Below, in pieces: positions 16,600-25,483 of a stretch of DNA of 64,000 bases (the first letter of the stretch is position 1; the number at the start of each line of letters is the position of its first letter). The translations under genes and the position numbers were made by a program. The notes under the pieces are model-generated. The model saw nothing but the letters and a program-made list of their open reading frames with translations. It did no database searches and had not been told where the DNA came from. Origin of the DNA: Sagittula sp. P11 (GTDB lineage: Bacteria > Pseudomonadota > Alphaproteobacteria > Rhodobacterales > Rhodobacteraceae); contig NZ_CP021913.1 in the NCBI RefSeq assembly GCF_002814095.1, forward strand, positions 868,001 through 932,000. The letters are read 5' to 3'.

Positions 16600-17886
16600 T
16601 TACTTGCGCGCGTCGAGGCAATCCTCGATCGTCCGCAGACCGGTCTTCGGCGCCTGCACGAGAACGGCCATGTTGCCGGGCTTGTGCTCGTTGCGCATCA
16701 TCTTCATGTGCGCGGCCGGGATCTGGTCCCACGGGAAGACTTCGGACATGCAGGGATCAAGCCGGCGCTCGATCATCAGCCGGTTGGCAGAGGCCGCCTG
16801 CTTGAGGTTGGCGAAGTGCGAGCCCTGCAGGCGCTTCTGGTGCATCCACATGTACCGCACGTCGAAGGTGCAGTTGAAGCCGGAGGTCCCTGCGCAGATC
16901 ACGACGATGCCGCCCTTCTTCACCACCAGCGTGGAGACCGGGAAGGTCGCCTCGCCCGGGTGCTCGAACACCATGTCGACGCTCACACCCTTGCCGGTGA
17001 TGTCCCAGATCGCCTTGCCGAACTTGCGCGCCTCTTTCAGCCACTCGTTGTACTCCGGCGAGTTGACCGTCGGAAGCTGACCCCAGCAGTTGAAGTCCTT
17101 GCGGTTGATGACGCCCTTCGCGCCCTGGTCCATCACGAACTGGCGCTTGCTCTCGTCCGAGATCACGCCGATCGCATTGGCGCCCGCGGTGTTGGCCAGC
17201 TGGATCGCGTAAGAGCCGAGACCGCCCGAGGCGCCCCAGACCAGCACGTTCTGGCCGGGCTTGAGCTCGTGCGGGTGGTGGCCGAACAGCATCCGGTAGG
17301 CGGTTGCCAGCGTCAGCGTGTAGCAGGCCGCCTCTTCCCAGGTCAGGTGCTTGGGGCGCGGCATGAGCTGCTGGGCCTGCACACGTGTGAACTGCGCAAA
17401 GGACCCGTCACCCGTCTCGTAACCCCAGATGCGCTGCGACGGAGAGAACATCGGATCGCCGCCGTTGCATTCCTCGTCGTCGCCGTCGTCCTGGTTGCAG
17501 TGGATCACGACCTCGTCGCCCACCTTCCAGTTCTTCACCTTGTCGCCGACCTTCCACACGATGCCCGAGGCGTCGGAGCCCGCGATGTGGTACTCCTGCT
17601 TGTGAACGTCGAAGGGGCTGATCGGAACGCCCTTCCCGGCCCAGACGCCGTTGTAGTTAACGCCGGCCGCCATCACGAGCACCAGAACCTCGTGGCTGTC
17701 GATCTCCCATGTGTCCACCACTTCGACCTGGAACGACTTGTCGGGATCGCCGTGACGCTCGCGGCGGATGTTCCACGCGTACATCTTCTTCGGAACGTAA
17801 CCCATCGGGGGCATTTCGCCGATCTCGTAGAGGTCTTTCTCCGGCGCGTCGTACTGAGCGATGCCAGTCTGCTGATCCAGTGCCAT
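16600..17886 (-). CDS. ccrA: Crotonyl-CoA carboxylase/reductase
   Basis: Key enzyme of the ethylmalonyl-CoA pathway: reductive carboxylation of crotonyl-CoA to (2S)-ethylmalonyl-CoA with NADPH. The 428-residue protein is an MDR member, longer than simple reductases. It has the family insert around IHCNQDDGDDEECNGGDP, the nucleotide-binding VWGASGGLGSYAIQLA segment and the active-site FEHPGEATFP region. The ATG at 17886 has a perfect AGGAGG 5 bases upstream. It is divergent from ecm, the classic pairing for this pathway. Confidence 0.96.
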   Translation of the reverse strand: MALDQQTGIAQYDAPEKDLYEIGEMPPMGYVPKKMYAWNIRRERHGDPDKSFQVEVVDTWEIDSHEVLVLVMAAGVNYNGVWAGKGVPISPFDVHKQEYHIAGSDASGIVWKVGDKVKNWKVGDEVVIHCNQDDGDDEECNGGDPMFSPSQRIWGYETGDGSFAQFTRVQAQQLMPRPKHLTWEEAACYTLTLATAYRMLFGHHPHELKPGQNVLVWGASGGLGSYAIQLANTAGANAIGVISDESKRQFVMDQGAKGVINRKDFNCWGQLPTVNSPEYNEWLKEARKFGKAIWDITGKGVSVDMVFEHPGEATFPVSTLVVKKGGIVVICAGTSGFNCTFDVRYMWMHQKRLQGSHFANLKQAASANRLMIERRLDPCMSEVFPWDQIPAAHMKMMRNEHKPGNMAVLVQAPKTGLRTIEDCLDARK

Positions 17887-18321
17887 GGGGGCCTCCTGTT
17901 CTAGGTCCTCGGTCGTTAACGGATGCCGCCTCTGCAGCGCAGAATCGCGGCGTTGGACCATTGGATACGAGTCGCCGCGCAACATTGCAACACCATTTGG
18001 CGCAGTTTTGAAATTTTATAACCCAGCAGTCGCAGAAATTCTGATTGCCCGCGCAGAAAGCTGCCGGATCGTGCGGACGCAAAACGGGCAGACGAATGCC
18101 TGAGCACTTGGCTTCACCAGACTGGCGGACATCACTTCAAACAGTAGACGCGGATCGTGGCCCGGCGCACAGTTTCCGCGACAGCAGTGCCGCAACGCGG
18201 CGAATTGACAGCGACATATTATTTCGCATAACAGAATACAAACGTAACAAGATTGCCCGACAGTTTCACGCCGCGCCTGCGCCAGACCCGCGCCGCGGCA
18301 GCGCCCACGAAGGAGGCCCCG
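17887..18321. promoter_or_regulatory. Divergent ccr / ecm control region
   Basis: 435 bp, clearly more AT-rich than the flanking genes. For ecm, TTGACA (18205-18210), a 17-bp spacer and ATAACA (18228-18233) form a good sigma-70 promoter. On the ccr side, GCGCAA (17977-17982) and TTGCAA (17985-17990) form a TTGC/GCAA cluster. That would suit a short-chain acyl-CoA regulator of the ScfR/PccR family, whose sites I recall as TTGCAA-like; this is inference. No small gene is supported in the region. Confidence 0.55.
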
Positions 18322-20322
18322 ATGACCGAGACCGCCAAAAGCGACACACCGAAGAGCGCGCCCGCTCATCAAGCCGACCGCCCGTGGCTGATCCGCACCT
18401 ACGCCGGCCACTCCACGGCAGAGGCGTCGAACGCGCTCTATCGCTCCAACCTCGCGAAGGGACAGACCGGGTTGTCGGTGGCCTTCGACCTGCCGACCCA
18501 GACCGGCTATGACAGCGATCACATCCTGTCCCGGGGCGAAGTGGGCAAGGTGGGTGTTCCGGTCTGCCATCTCGGCGACATGAGGGCCCTGTTCAAGGAC
18601 ATTCCCCTCGAACAGATGAACACCTCCATGACCATCAACGCGACTGCACCCTGGCTTCTGGCGCTTTATATCGCGGTGGCGGAGGAACAGGGCGCCGATG
18701 TCTCGAAGCTGCAGGGCACCGTTCAGAACGATCTCATCAAGGAGTACCTCTCGCGCGGGACCTATATCTGCCCGCCGAAGCCCTCTTTGAAGATGATCGG
18801 CGACGTGGCGGAGTACTGCTACAAGCACGTCCCGAAATGGAACCCGATGAACGTCTGCTCCTACCACCTGCAGGAAGCGGGTGCGACGCCGGAGCAGGAA
18901 CTGGCCTTCGCGTTGGCCACCGCCGTCGCTGTTCTCGATGAACTGAAGGGCCGGATCGCGCCCGAGGATTTCCCGGGCGTCTGCGGGAGGATCTCCTTCT
19001 TCGTGAACGCCGGCATCCGTTTCGTCACCGAGATGTGCAAGATGCGCGCCTTCGTCGACCTCTGGGACGAGATCCTGAAGGAGCGCTACGGCGTCGAGGA
19101 CCCCAAGATGCGCCGCTTTCGCTATGGCGTGCAGGTGAACTCGCTCGGGCTGACGGAACAGCAGCCGGAGAACAACGTCTACCGCATCCTGATCGAGATG
19201 CTGGCCGTAACCCTGTCGAAACGCGCCCGGGCCCGCGCCGTCCAATTGCCCGCGTGGAACGAGGCGCTCGGCCTGCCGCGCCCCTGGGATCAGCAGTGGT
19301 CCATGCGGATGCAGCAGATCCTCGCGTATGAAACCGACCTTCTGGAATACGGCGACCTGTTCGACGGCAACCCGGCAGTGGATGCGAAGGTCGAGGCGCT
19401 GAAGGAAGGCGCCCGAGCGGAGCTTGCGAACATCGACTCGATGGGCGGGGCGATCAGCGCCATCGAGTACATGAAGGGACGGCTCGTCGACTCCAACGCC
19501 GAACGCCTGAACCGGATCGAGCGAGAGGAAACCATCGTCGTCGGCGTGAACCGCTGGCAGCAGACCGAGCCATCGCCGCTGATGGGCGAGGACGGCGGCA
19601 TCATGACCGTCGATCCGGCGGTGGAGGAAGACCAGAAGGCGCGCCTCGCCGAATGGCGCAACGAACGTGACGCGGAGGCGGTGAGGAGCGCGTTGGCCAA
19701 GCTGCGGTCTGCCGCGCAGAAGGGCGAGAATGTCGTGCCTGCCTCGATCGAATGCGCCAAGGCGGGCGTTACAACTGGCGAATGGGCGAGTGAGATGCGC
19801 GCCGTCCACGGCGAATTCCGCGGGCCGACGGGAGTTTCGCGCGCCGTGTCCAACAAGACCGAGGGCCTCGACGATCTGCGCGCCATGGTGGATGCCGTGT
19901 CCGACCGTCTGGGCCGTCGCATGCGCTTCCTTGTCGGCAAGCCGGGTCTCGACGGGCATTCGAACGGTGCCGAACAGATCGCCTTCCGCGCACGCGACTG
20001 CGGGATGGAGATCGACTACGAGGGCATTCGCCTGACGCCGGAACAGATCGTCACCGCCGCCCAGCAGGGCGCGCATGTGGTCGGCCTGTCGATCCTGTCG
20101 GGGTCGCATATTCCCCTGGTCGAGGACGTGATGAACCGGCTTCGGGCTGCGGGACTGGGCGATCTGCCCGTAATTGTCGGCGGCATCATTCCCGAGGAAG
20201 ACGCAGTGCGTCTCAAGGCGATGGGGGTCGCGCGGGTCTATACTCCAAAGGACTTTGCACTGAACACGATCATGAAAGACATCGTGACACTGGTGGATCC
20301 GCAGTCCGTCGCGGCAGAGTAA
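18322..20322 (+). CDS. ecm: Ethylmalonyl-CoA mutase (B12-dependent)
   Basis: Converts (2R)-ethylmalonyl-CoA to (2S)-methylsuccinyl-CoA, a step specific to the ethylmalonyl-CoA pathway. The 666-residue protein has a catalytic TIM barrel starting near residue 20 (WLIRTYAGHS) and a C-terminal cobalamin domain with D-G-H-S-N-G (the D-x-H-x-x-G motif) and a downstream G-G-I-I-P loop. It carries both domains in one chain, as Ecm does. The ATG at 18322 has AGGAGG 5 bases upstream. Assignment to Ecm rather than methylmalonyl-CoA mutase rests on the pairing with ccr and the WLIRTY and AFDLPTQTGYDSD features. Confidence 0.93.
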   Translation: MTETAKSDTPKSAPAHQADRPWLIRTYAGHSTAEASNALYRSNLAKGQTGLSVAFDLPTQTGYDSDHILSRGEVGKVGVPVCHLGDMRALFKDIPLEQMNTSMTINATAPWLLALYIAVAEEQGADVSKLQGTVQNDLIKEYLSRGTYICPPKPSLKMIGDVAEYCYKHVPKWNPMNVCSYHLQEAGATPEQELAFALATAVAVLDELKGRIAPEDFPGVCGRISFFVNAGIRFVTEMCKMRAFVDLWDEILKERYGVEDPKMRRFRYGVQVNSLGLTEQQPENNVYRILIEMLAVTLSKRARARAVQLPAWNEALGLPRPWDQQWSMRMQQILAYETDLLEYGDLFDGNPAVDAKVEALKEGARAELANIDSMGGAISAIEYMKGRLVDSNAERLNRIEREETIVVGVNRWQQTEPSPLMGEDGGIMTVDPAVEEDQKARLAEWRNERDAEAVRSALAKLRSAAQKGENVVPASIECAKAGVTTGEWASEMRAVHGEFRGPTGVSRAVSNKTEGLDDLRAMVDAVSDRLGRRMRFLVGKPGLDGHSNGAEQIAFRARDCGMEIDYEGIRLTPEQIVTAAQQGAHVVGLSILSGSHIPLVEDVMNRLRAAGLGDLPVIVGGIIPEEDAVRLKAMGVARVYTPKDFALNTIMKDIVTLVDPQSVAAE

Positions 20323-20340
20323 GTTACGCTGAAAACGTTG

Positions 20341-20369
20341 ACGGCCAAGCCTTGTGCTTGGCCGTTTTT
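20341..20369 (+). terminator. Rho-independent terminator after ecm
   Basis: Perfect 10-bp stem ACGGCCAAGC (20341-20350) and GCTTGGCCGT (20356-20365), 5-base loop, followed by TTTTC and more T. It starts 18 bp after the ecm stop. Confidence 0.92.
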
Positions 20370-20372
20370 CTT

Positions 20373-20626
20373 TCTGGATACAGACCCGAGAAAATCAGAA
20401 TTCTGACCAGACCGCCTCCAGAGAATTGACGCCAATGAGAGACAATTTCCGAATTTAGTTCTGAAATTGTGTCTATTGCCGAATTCCTACCTATAAGTCT
20501 ATTTCCGGTCATCCCTACTTGTTAACAGTTGGTTTACATTGCATACCCTAACCTCGACTTGCAGTTCATTCACAATAGAATTATGAGCTGCGGGTTACCA
20601 ACCACCAACGGATAAAGGGCTTGGCT
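20373..20626 (+). promoter_or_regulatory. AT-rich leader of the H-NS-like gene
   Basis: 254 bp of markedly AT-rich DNA. It holds a perfect 12-bp palindrome TCAGAATTCTGA (20395-20406), an inverted repeat ACAATTTC/GAAATTGT (20442-20449 and 20463-20470), and TTAA-N7-TTTAC (20522-20536), one base away from the CtrA consensus. H-NS-type proteins favour AT-rich DNA, so autoregulation is plausible. The AAAGGG ribosome site is at 20615-20619. Confidence 0.45.
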
Positions 20627-20935
20627 ATGAATGTTGATCTGGAGTCTCTTTCCCGTGACGAGTTACAGAAACTGGTTTCCGATGCACAAAAGGCGCTGAG
20701 GACTGTCGATGCACGTCGCATGGCAGAAGCCAAACGCGCTGCCGAACAGGCAGCGAAGGAATATGGCTTCTCCCTTGAAGACGTCATGACGGCCGGGCCG
20801 AAAGGCTCGAAGAGCGCGCCGAAATACGCCAATCCCGCAGATCCGTCGCAGACCTGGACGGGACGCGGGCGCAAGCCGAACTGGCTGATCGAGGCGCTGA
20901 ACGAAGGCAAGTCGCTGGAAGATATGGCGCTTTGA
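20627..20935 (+). CDS. H-NS histone-like nucleoid protein (short alphaproteobacterial type)
   Basis: A 102-residue DNA-binding protein. The N-terminal half is a charged coiled-coil-like oligomerisation helix ([17 protein letters not shown] and an Ala/Arg-rich continuation). The C-terminus has the H-NS DNA-binding core in the variant [11 protein letters not shown], followed by the [14 protein letters not shown] helix. The ATG at 20627 has AAAGGG 7 bases upstream; TTG 20621 is in frame but less likely. It resembles the HvrA/Spb type of purple bacteria, but the role here is unknown. Confidence 0.88.
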   Translation: MNVDLESLSRDELQKLVSDAQKALRTVDARRMAEAKRAAEQAAKEYGFSLEDVMTAGPKGSKSAPKYANPADPSQTWTGRGRKPNWLIEALNEGKSLEDMAL

Positions 20936-20960
20936 CTTTCAGGCAACCAGGCGTTTTACA

Positions 20961-21665
20961 ATGACTATCCATATCGGAGCCGCACCGGGCGAGATCGCCG
21001 AAACGGTCCTGATGCCCGGCGATCCGCTTCGTGCGGAATGGGCTGCGCAGACCTTTCTTGAAGATGCGCAATGCGTGAACCGTGTGCGCGGCATGCTGGG
21101 CTACACCGGCACATGGAAAGGCCATCGCGTCACGATACAAGGGTCGGGCATGGGTATGCCCAGCCTTTCGATCTACGCGAACGAATTGATCCGGGATTAT
21201 GGTGCGAAAACCTTGATCCGGATCGGTTCCTGCGGGGCGATGCAGAATAGCGTCAAGATTCGCGATGTGATCGTTGCGATGACGGCGTCTACTCTTTCGA
21301 CCCCTTCACGCGGCATCTTTCGCGAATTGAATTTCGCGCCATGCGCGGATTTCGGCCTATTGGAAAAAGCCGTCTCTGCGGCGCGCGCCAAGGATTGCGG
21401 AGTGCATGTCGGAGGCATCTATTCGTCGGACGTTTTCTACGACGAAAGGCCGGATCTGAATGATCAGATGGTTCGCCATGGCATTCTCGGCGTCGAAATG
21501 GAAGCGGCGGAACTCTACACTCTGGCGGCCCGGCACGGTGTGCGGGCGCTGGCGGTTCTGACCGTGTCCGATCACCTTCTGACGCATGAGGCGCTGCCGT
21601 CCGAAGACCGGGAGCGCAGTTTTGGCGACATGGTCGAGATCGCGCTCGAAGCCGCGTTTTCCTGA
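20961..21665 (+). CDS. deoD: Purine-nucleoside phosphorylase
   Basis: Phosphorolyses purine (deoxy)nucleosides to free base and (deoxy)ribose 1-phosphate in purine salvage. The 234-residue length and sequence fit the hexameric DeoD class: N-terminal H-I-G-A start, GDPLRAEW phosphate site, [14 protein letters not shown], the [13 protein letters not shown] ribose-binding segment and the catalytic Asp in TVSDHL. It lies 25 bp after the H-NS-like gene and probably shares its transcript. Base and codon use are slightly less GC-biased than surrounding genes. Confidence 0.94.
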   Translation: MTIHIGAAPGEIAETVLMPGDPLRAEWAAQTFLEDAQCVNRVRGMLGYTGTWKGHRVTIQGSGMGMPSLSIYANELIRDYGAKTLIRIGSCGAMQNSVKIRDVIVAMTASTLSTPSRGIFRELNFAPCADFGLLEKAVSAARAKDCGVHVGGIYSSDVFYDERPDLNDQMVRHGILGVEMEAAELYTLAARHGVRALAVLTVSDHLLTHEALPSEDRERSFGDMVEIALEAAFS

Positions 21666-21674
21666 AAAGAGAGT

Positions 21675-21701
21675 CCACCCGGGCCGATGCGGCCCGGGTG
21701 G
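21675..21701. terminator. Bidirectional terminator hairpin between deoD and DUF1989 gene
   Basis: Perfect 11-bp stem CCACCCGGGCC (21675-21685) and GGCCCGGGTGG (21691-21701), 5-base loop, in the 39-bp gap between two convergent genes. There is no long T run on either side. Confidence 0.75.
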
Positions 21702-21704
21702 AGT

Positions 21705-22550
21705 TCACCGTCCGTGGCTGCGGTCATAGCCATTGGCCGAAGGCACCACCCATCCATTCAGACTGTTTTCGGCAGGCGCCAGGATTTCGACATCCAGCGG
21801 TGCGCAACGGGCGGTGTCGGAACTGTGCTCCGATCCGCAATCTCCTCCCGGGCAGGCGCTGAGTGCGCCGAGCAGATCGATTTCCGCAAAGAATGTCAGG
21901 GAATCCCCGGGGCGCACGGGTGACGCCTTCATGAAATACTGCCCGGTGTCGCGGGTGAAGCCCGTGCACATGAAGACATTCAGGACATCGTGGACGTGAC
22001 GTTCCGCCTCTACCAGTGGCAAATCACGGGCATCGGCCAATGCACGTGTCAGGTTGGAATGACAGCAATGATGATAGGCCCCGCCTGACAGCAGCGCATG
22101 GGTGTAGGGGTCGCACCGCGTGCCGATTACGTCATGGACCGACCCGCCGAATGCGTCGATGCCGTACCAGTCCAGCGTGTCCGCGACGATGGTCGCCATG
22201 GGCCGCAGATAGGGCAGCACGGACCAGAGCCGGTCGCCCGTCGAGACGTGCGTGCCGTGCAGCGCCCGCGTCTTGCCCGAGAAGAACCGCTCGCCGAGAT
22301 CGTTGGCGTTCCACAGGTTCAGGTCTCCGACCTGCGGGGCCTCGGGGCACGTGATGCGAAAGAAATGGCCGGCGGGCACCTCGAACGCGCAGGCGTCGCG
22401 CGGCGGGGCGGTGACACGATGCGTCACGCGCGCAGATCCCAAGGCAGCCGTGTAAAGCCCAAGGTCCGGCTGTGGCAGCGTCTCTGTCGGGTAACATATC
22501 ACCGGAGGAACGGCGCGGCGCGCCTCGGCATCTTCGGGAGCGTTCATCAT
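21705..22550 (-). CDS. DUF1989 (urea carboxylase-associated family) protein
   Basis: A 281-residue protein of the DUF1989 family, often called urea-amidolyase-associated; biochemical role unknown. Recognisable features are VPAGHFFRITCPEAPQVGD, the G-T-H segment, the D-V-I-G-T-R-C-D-P-Y metal-like motif and the Cys/His-rich YHHCCHSNL. These suggest a metal site. Its ATG overlaps the stop of the upstream gene (ATGA), so the two are coupled. No urea carboxylase gene is nearby, so the usual context is missing. It is the last gene of a three-gene unit next to a tyrosinase. Confidence 0.82.
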   Translation of the reverse strand: MMNAPEDAEARRAVPPVICYPTETLPQPDLGLYTAALGSARVTHRVTAPPRDACAFEVPAGHFFRITCPEAPQVGDLNLWNANDLGERFFSGKTRALHGTHVSTGDRLWSVLPYLRPMATIVADTLDWYGIDAFGGSVHDVIGTRCDPYTHALLSGGAYHHCCHSNLTRALADARDLPLVEAERHVHDVLNVFMCTGFTRDTGQYFMKASPVRPGDSLTFFAEIDLLGALSACPGGDCGSEHSSDTARCAPLDVEILAPAENSLNGWVVPSANGYDRSHGR

Positions 22551-23290
22551 GTACCCTCGGTTTCGTGGCGTCTGACCCACTTGCGGACGTAGTCGGACGG
22601 CTCTCCGGGTTTGGTTCGGGAGGCGGCTTCGCGTTCCGCTGTCTCCTCCGGCGTCTCGGCGCGGATGTCGGCGTGCGGCGGGGCCAGCCGGCGCTCGAAC
22701 GGCACGACCTGCACCATGGGCGTGCCGGCCGGCAAAAGGACCTGTTCATCGGCGGCGGTCCAGCGGAAGGGAATGTCGACGGGCTTGTGCAACACGTCGC
22801 AATCGACAACCGCGTCGAAGATCCGGAAAGGCAGCTCGAAATGATTGAGCGGGTGCAGAAAGGCCGCGGACCAGCCGGGCGGCAGCTTGACCCGCCAGGG
22901 GTTCACGAACTTCAGCGGCAAGGCGTTCTGAAAAGGCGGTTTGTCTGCGCCGATCTGCGCCGGGTTCATCAGCTCGACCGGGGCGAAGGGCACGTTCTCC
23001 GGCCACTGGAAGATGAGCTGCCCGTCCTCGTCGCTTCCGACGCCAAGGTCGAAGGGCGTCGGCAGCACCCAGCCCAGGGCAAAGGCGTCGTGCACGGGGA
23101 GGCAGGCGCTCATGGTCTTCCACGGCTGCCCATCGGCGCCCGGCATGCCCAGCTCCATCGGCAGCTTGCGGAACCAGTCGGGGACGTGTTGCGCTGCGGG
23201 GGTCGGGAACGGGATGTGGCCCGCCAAGTCCGGCGGACAGACGAAGGACAATTCCGTCGGCTCGACCGTCTCGGTCTCTGGACTGGTCAT
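22547..23290 (-). CDS. Uncharacterised cytoplasmic protein
   Basis: 247 residues with no signal peptide or membrane segment and no family I can name. It is rich in Pro, Trp and Phe, with segments such as HVPDWFRKLP, LPVHDAFALGWVLPTP and FRIFDAVVDCDVLHKP that look like a compact beta-rich fold. The C-terminal 40 residues are highly charged. The ATG at 23290 overlaps the stop of the preceding small gene (TGATG). Its own stop overlaps the DUF1989 start. The tight packing suggests that the three products act together; the role is unknown. Confidence 0.75.
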   Translation of the reverse strand: MTSPETETVEPTELSFVCPPDLAGHIPFPTPAAQHVPDWFRKLPMELGMPGADGQPWKTMSACLPVHDAFALGWVLPTPFDLGVGSDEDGQLIFQWPENVPFAPVELMNPAQIGADKPPFQNALPLKFVNPWRVKLPPGWSAAFLHPLNHFELPFRIFDAVVDCDVLHKPVDIPFRWTAADEQVLLPAGTPMVQVVPFERRLAPPHADIRAETPEETAEREAASRTKPGEPSDYVRKWVRRHETEGT

Positions 23291-23484
23291 CAGGCGCGTC
23301 CTTGGCGATAGCAGGTCTGCGGGCGCTGTCCCCGCGGCAGGCTTACCGTGGCGCCACAGTGCACGCATGTCCAGGGCACGTCATCCGTTTCCCGGAATTC
23401 ACGCCAGCGGCACAGACGCGTCTCTGGCCGGTTGAAGATCAGCAGCAGGACAAACGCGACGACAAGCAGGATCGGGACGAACAT
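23290..23484 (-). CDS. Small membrane protein with a Cys-rich tail
   Basis: 64 residues: one N-terminal hydrophobic helix (MFVPILLVVAFVLLLIF), a basic linker and a C-terminal C-V-H-C motif with one further Cys, which could bind one metal ion. AGGG lies about 5 bases before the ATG. Its stop overlaps the next start in TGATG. It heads the unit that ends with the DUF1989 gene and lies 95 bp after the tyrosinase gene. Confidence 0.6.
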   Translation of the reverse strand: MFVPILLVVAFVLLLIFNRPETRLCRWREFRETDDVPWTCVHCGATVSLPRGQRPQTCYRQGRA

Positions 23485-23535
23485 TCCCTGCCCTACCGCG
23501 GAACGCGAGCGTTTGGAAGCATATGCGCTGATGGC

Positions 23536-23561
23536 GGGCAGGCCCGGTCATCGGCCTGCCC
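23536..23561 (-). terminator. Hairpin after the tyrosinase gene
   Basis: Perfect 9-bp inverted repeat GGGCAGGCC (23536-23544) and GGCCTGCCC (23553-23561), about 20 bp beyond the tyrosinase stop. No T run follows, so termination may be partial and allow read-through into the downstream three-gene unit. Confidence 0.55.
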
Positions 23562-23579
23562 GGGGTGCGCCGTCCCGGT

Positions 23580-25022
23580 CTATTCCTCGACGAAACGGAT
23601 GTCGCCGACCAGCGGCTCCGCGTCTTCGACGGGCGTCCCAGCCGGTGCGAAGGTGACCTGCGGCGCGGGCAATCCGTCCGTGGCTTCGGCCGTCAGGACC
23701 GCCATGTGATCCGTCACGTCGAAGGCAAAGACGGCATCGCTCTTTTCCGCCTCCTCCACCGAAGCGGTGGCGTTGAAGAAGTGGATCTGACCCACAAGCC
23801 ACTCTTCCCGCTGCTCCCGGGCCACCTCCGGTCCGCCGAGGTACACGTCGTAGACGACGCCCGGCTGGATCTCTGTCGCGAGCGATCCGATGACAAGGTA
23901 CAGCCGCGTGTCGGACGGCCCTCCGAGCGCGAGACTCTGCTCTGGCGCGGCGACGCGGGCGGTGACGGGTTCCGCCCCCAGCTTGACGGGCCCGGTGTCG
24001 ACACTTGCGGTCAGGGGCACGTCTTCCGCCGCGGCCAGGACCATCGGGGCGCTTTCGATCAGCGTGTCGCGTTCCACCATGGCAGTCAGAGGCGCAGGCG
24101 CCGGGATCAGGTCCTGGTAGGTGTAGCCCAGCTCCTCCGTCGTCGTTACGCTGCCTGACGGCACCGAGACCAGTTGGTTTTCCACCGGATCGTAGAACTG
24201 GAATTCCTGGTCGGTCCACGCGGCATCCGTCGGGTTCGCGTTGCCCGCCGCGTTCCAGCTTGCCCAGCAGCGGTCGATCTGTGCGTGGTGCACCCAGAAC
24301 ACCGGGTCATTGGCGGCAGTCGGCACGTTGCCCATGTTGGTGGTCGTGCCGACCATGACATGCACCGCGCCGTGCGGGTTGTTGTCCAGCGTCCGGTTGA
24401 ACCCGATCTGCCCGAGGTAGGCCGTGCGCGACATGAAGGCCAGCGACAAACCGTTCATCACGGCGGTTCCGTCGTTGATGCCCGGATTGCGGTCGGCGAC
24501 AAACAGCGGCGACGCGGGATCGCGGAACTCTTCGGGAATGGCGAGGCTCGCCGGGTCGGTGTAGTTCCAGTAGGGCAGCGTGAAGTCGTCCTCGCCGGAC
24601 ACCTGCCGCACGATCTTTTCGAGGTAGAGGACGTACATCCTGTGCCACGGGACGAAGAAATCGGCCTGGCTCGCCCAGGTGATGTGACCACGGCAGGTGT
24701 TCCACATCGCCTCAGCCGCCATCTTCTCGGGCGAGGCATCCGGTCCGTAGATGCGGTCGATCGCTGCTGCCTTCTGCTCATCCATCCAGTGGGTGAAGAA
24801 CTGGAATTGCCATGAGGTCGGGTCGGACGGGTCCCGCGTTTTCATCTGGCCCACGGCGCTTGCGTAGATACCAAGCATCTCCTTGCCCTCGGGCGAGGCC
24901 GCATCGTAGCGCGTCCGCATGTATTCGGCGCGCGCTCCGTGCATCCATGTGGCGAGGGGAACGGTTGTTGCGAAAAGCCCTGCGGATCCGAGCGACAAGG
25001 CCCGTCTGCGTGTCATCGTCAT
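23580..25022 (-). CDS. Tat-exported tyrosinase/polyphenol oxidase
   Basis: Type-3 dicopper oxidase of phenols or catechols. The 480-residue precursor starts with a Tat-like signal (TRRRALSLG, then a hydrophobic stretch and an A-R-A cleavage region). Copper-site histidines are visible in RGHITWASQADFFVPWHR (CuA) and in PHGAVH plus DPVFWVHHAQIDRCW (CuB). A beta-rich C-terminal region with a FAFDV stretch recalls the lid domain of plant polyphenol oxidases that covers the active site. The ATG at 25022 has AGGGAGG about 7 bases upstream. The substrate may be a catechol, tyrosine or a non-melanin phenol. Confidence 0.9.
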   Translation of the reverse strand: MTMTRRRALSLGSAGLFATTVPLATWMHGARAEYMRTRYDAASPEGKEMLGIYASAVGQMKTRDPSDPTSWQFQFFTHWMDEQKAAAIDRIYGPDASPEKMAAEAMWNTCRGHITWASQADFFVPWHRMYVLYLEKIVRQVSGEDDFTLPYWNYTDPASLAIPEEFRDPASPLFVADRNPGINDGTAVMNGLSLAFMSRTAYLGQIGFNRTLDNNPHGAVHVMVGTTTNMGNVPTAANDPVFWVHHAQIDRCWASWNAAGNANPTDAAWTDQEFQFYDPVENQLVSVPSGSVTTTEELGYTYQDLIPAPAPLTAMVERDTLIESAPMVLAAAEDVPLTASVDTGPVKLGAEPVTARVAAPEQSLALGGPSDTRLYLVIGSLATEIQPGVVYDVYLGGPEVAREQREEWLVGQIHFFNATASVEEAEKSDAVFAFDVTDHMAVLTAEATDGLPAPQVTFAPAGTPVEDAEPLVGDIRFVEE

Positions 25023-25157
25023 TGTAAATGCCTCCCTGAAAATAGGTGAGGCGATCATGCCACGACTCGCGGAAAAACTCAACGCAAGGGTGTATTCACC
25101 CTTTACGCCACGCGCAAAGGTTAACCCCGCGCGTGACGCCTGGCCGAATGTGTCATG

Positions 25158-25307
25158 TCAGCTTGCCAGCGGCAGGTCTTCGTAGTCCGGGGTCAGCGCG
25201 ACGATGCGCTTTTCGGGCATGTAGTAGGACCATGCCTCGTCCAGAACGGCCAGCGCGGCTTGTGCCTTGGTGGGTTGCTGTTCTTTCAGGGGGCGGACGT
25301 TCGCCAT
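25158..25307 (-). CDS. Small uncharacterised protein (49 aa)
   Basis: 49 residues starting MANVRPLKEQQPTKAQAAL and ending in an acidic tail. It has one predicted helix, is rich in Ala and Gln, and has no signal or membrane segment. AAAGG lies 8 bases before the ATG. I recall short roseobacter proteins of this type without a known function. It is too short for most gene callers. A shared transcript with the tyrosinase (135 bp downstream) is possible. Confidence 0.55.
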   Translation of the reverse strand: MANVRPLKEQQPTKAQAALAVLDEAWSYYMPEKRIVALTPDYEDLPLAS

Positions 25308-25434
25308 GGGAATGACCTTTCTTGTCGTGGTTCCTCCCGTGCCGCCCAGATACGCCTTCTGCACCGCAGCGACATCCCCCCTTTGGTCAAACACGCCATG
25401 CACAGAGGTCATGGCCTTGATGGGAAACGAAAAA

Positions 25435-25453
25435 GGGTGCCGCTGGGGCACCC
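25435..25453 (-). terminator. Rho-independent terminator after the 66-aa gene
   Basis: GGGTGCC (25435-25441) pairs with GGCACCC (25447-25453) over a 5-base loop; on the minus strand it is followed by TTTTT. It starts about 30 bp after the stop at 25484 and supports that gene being transcribed. Confidence 0.85.
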
Positions 25454-25483
25454 TCATGGTTTTCCGAACGTCAGGCCGGAGTT

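Noticed and set aside
18016-20109. 697-aa minus-strand frame opposite ecm
   Set aside because: Antisense to ethylmalonyl-CoA mutase, rich in His, Arg and Gln with no domain; an artefact of codon bias.
21705-22550. Urea carboxylase pathway, suggested by the DUF1989 name
   Set aside because: No urea carboxylase or allophanate hydrolase gene is in the window, so the family label does not give a function here.
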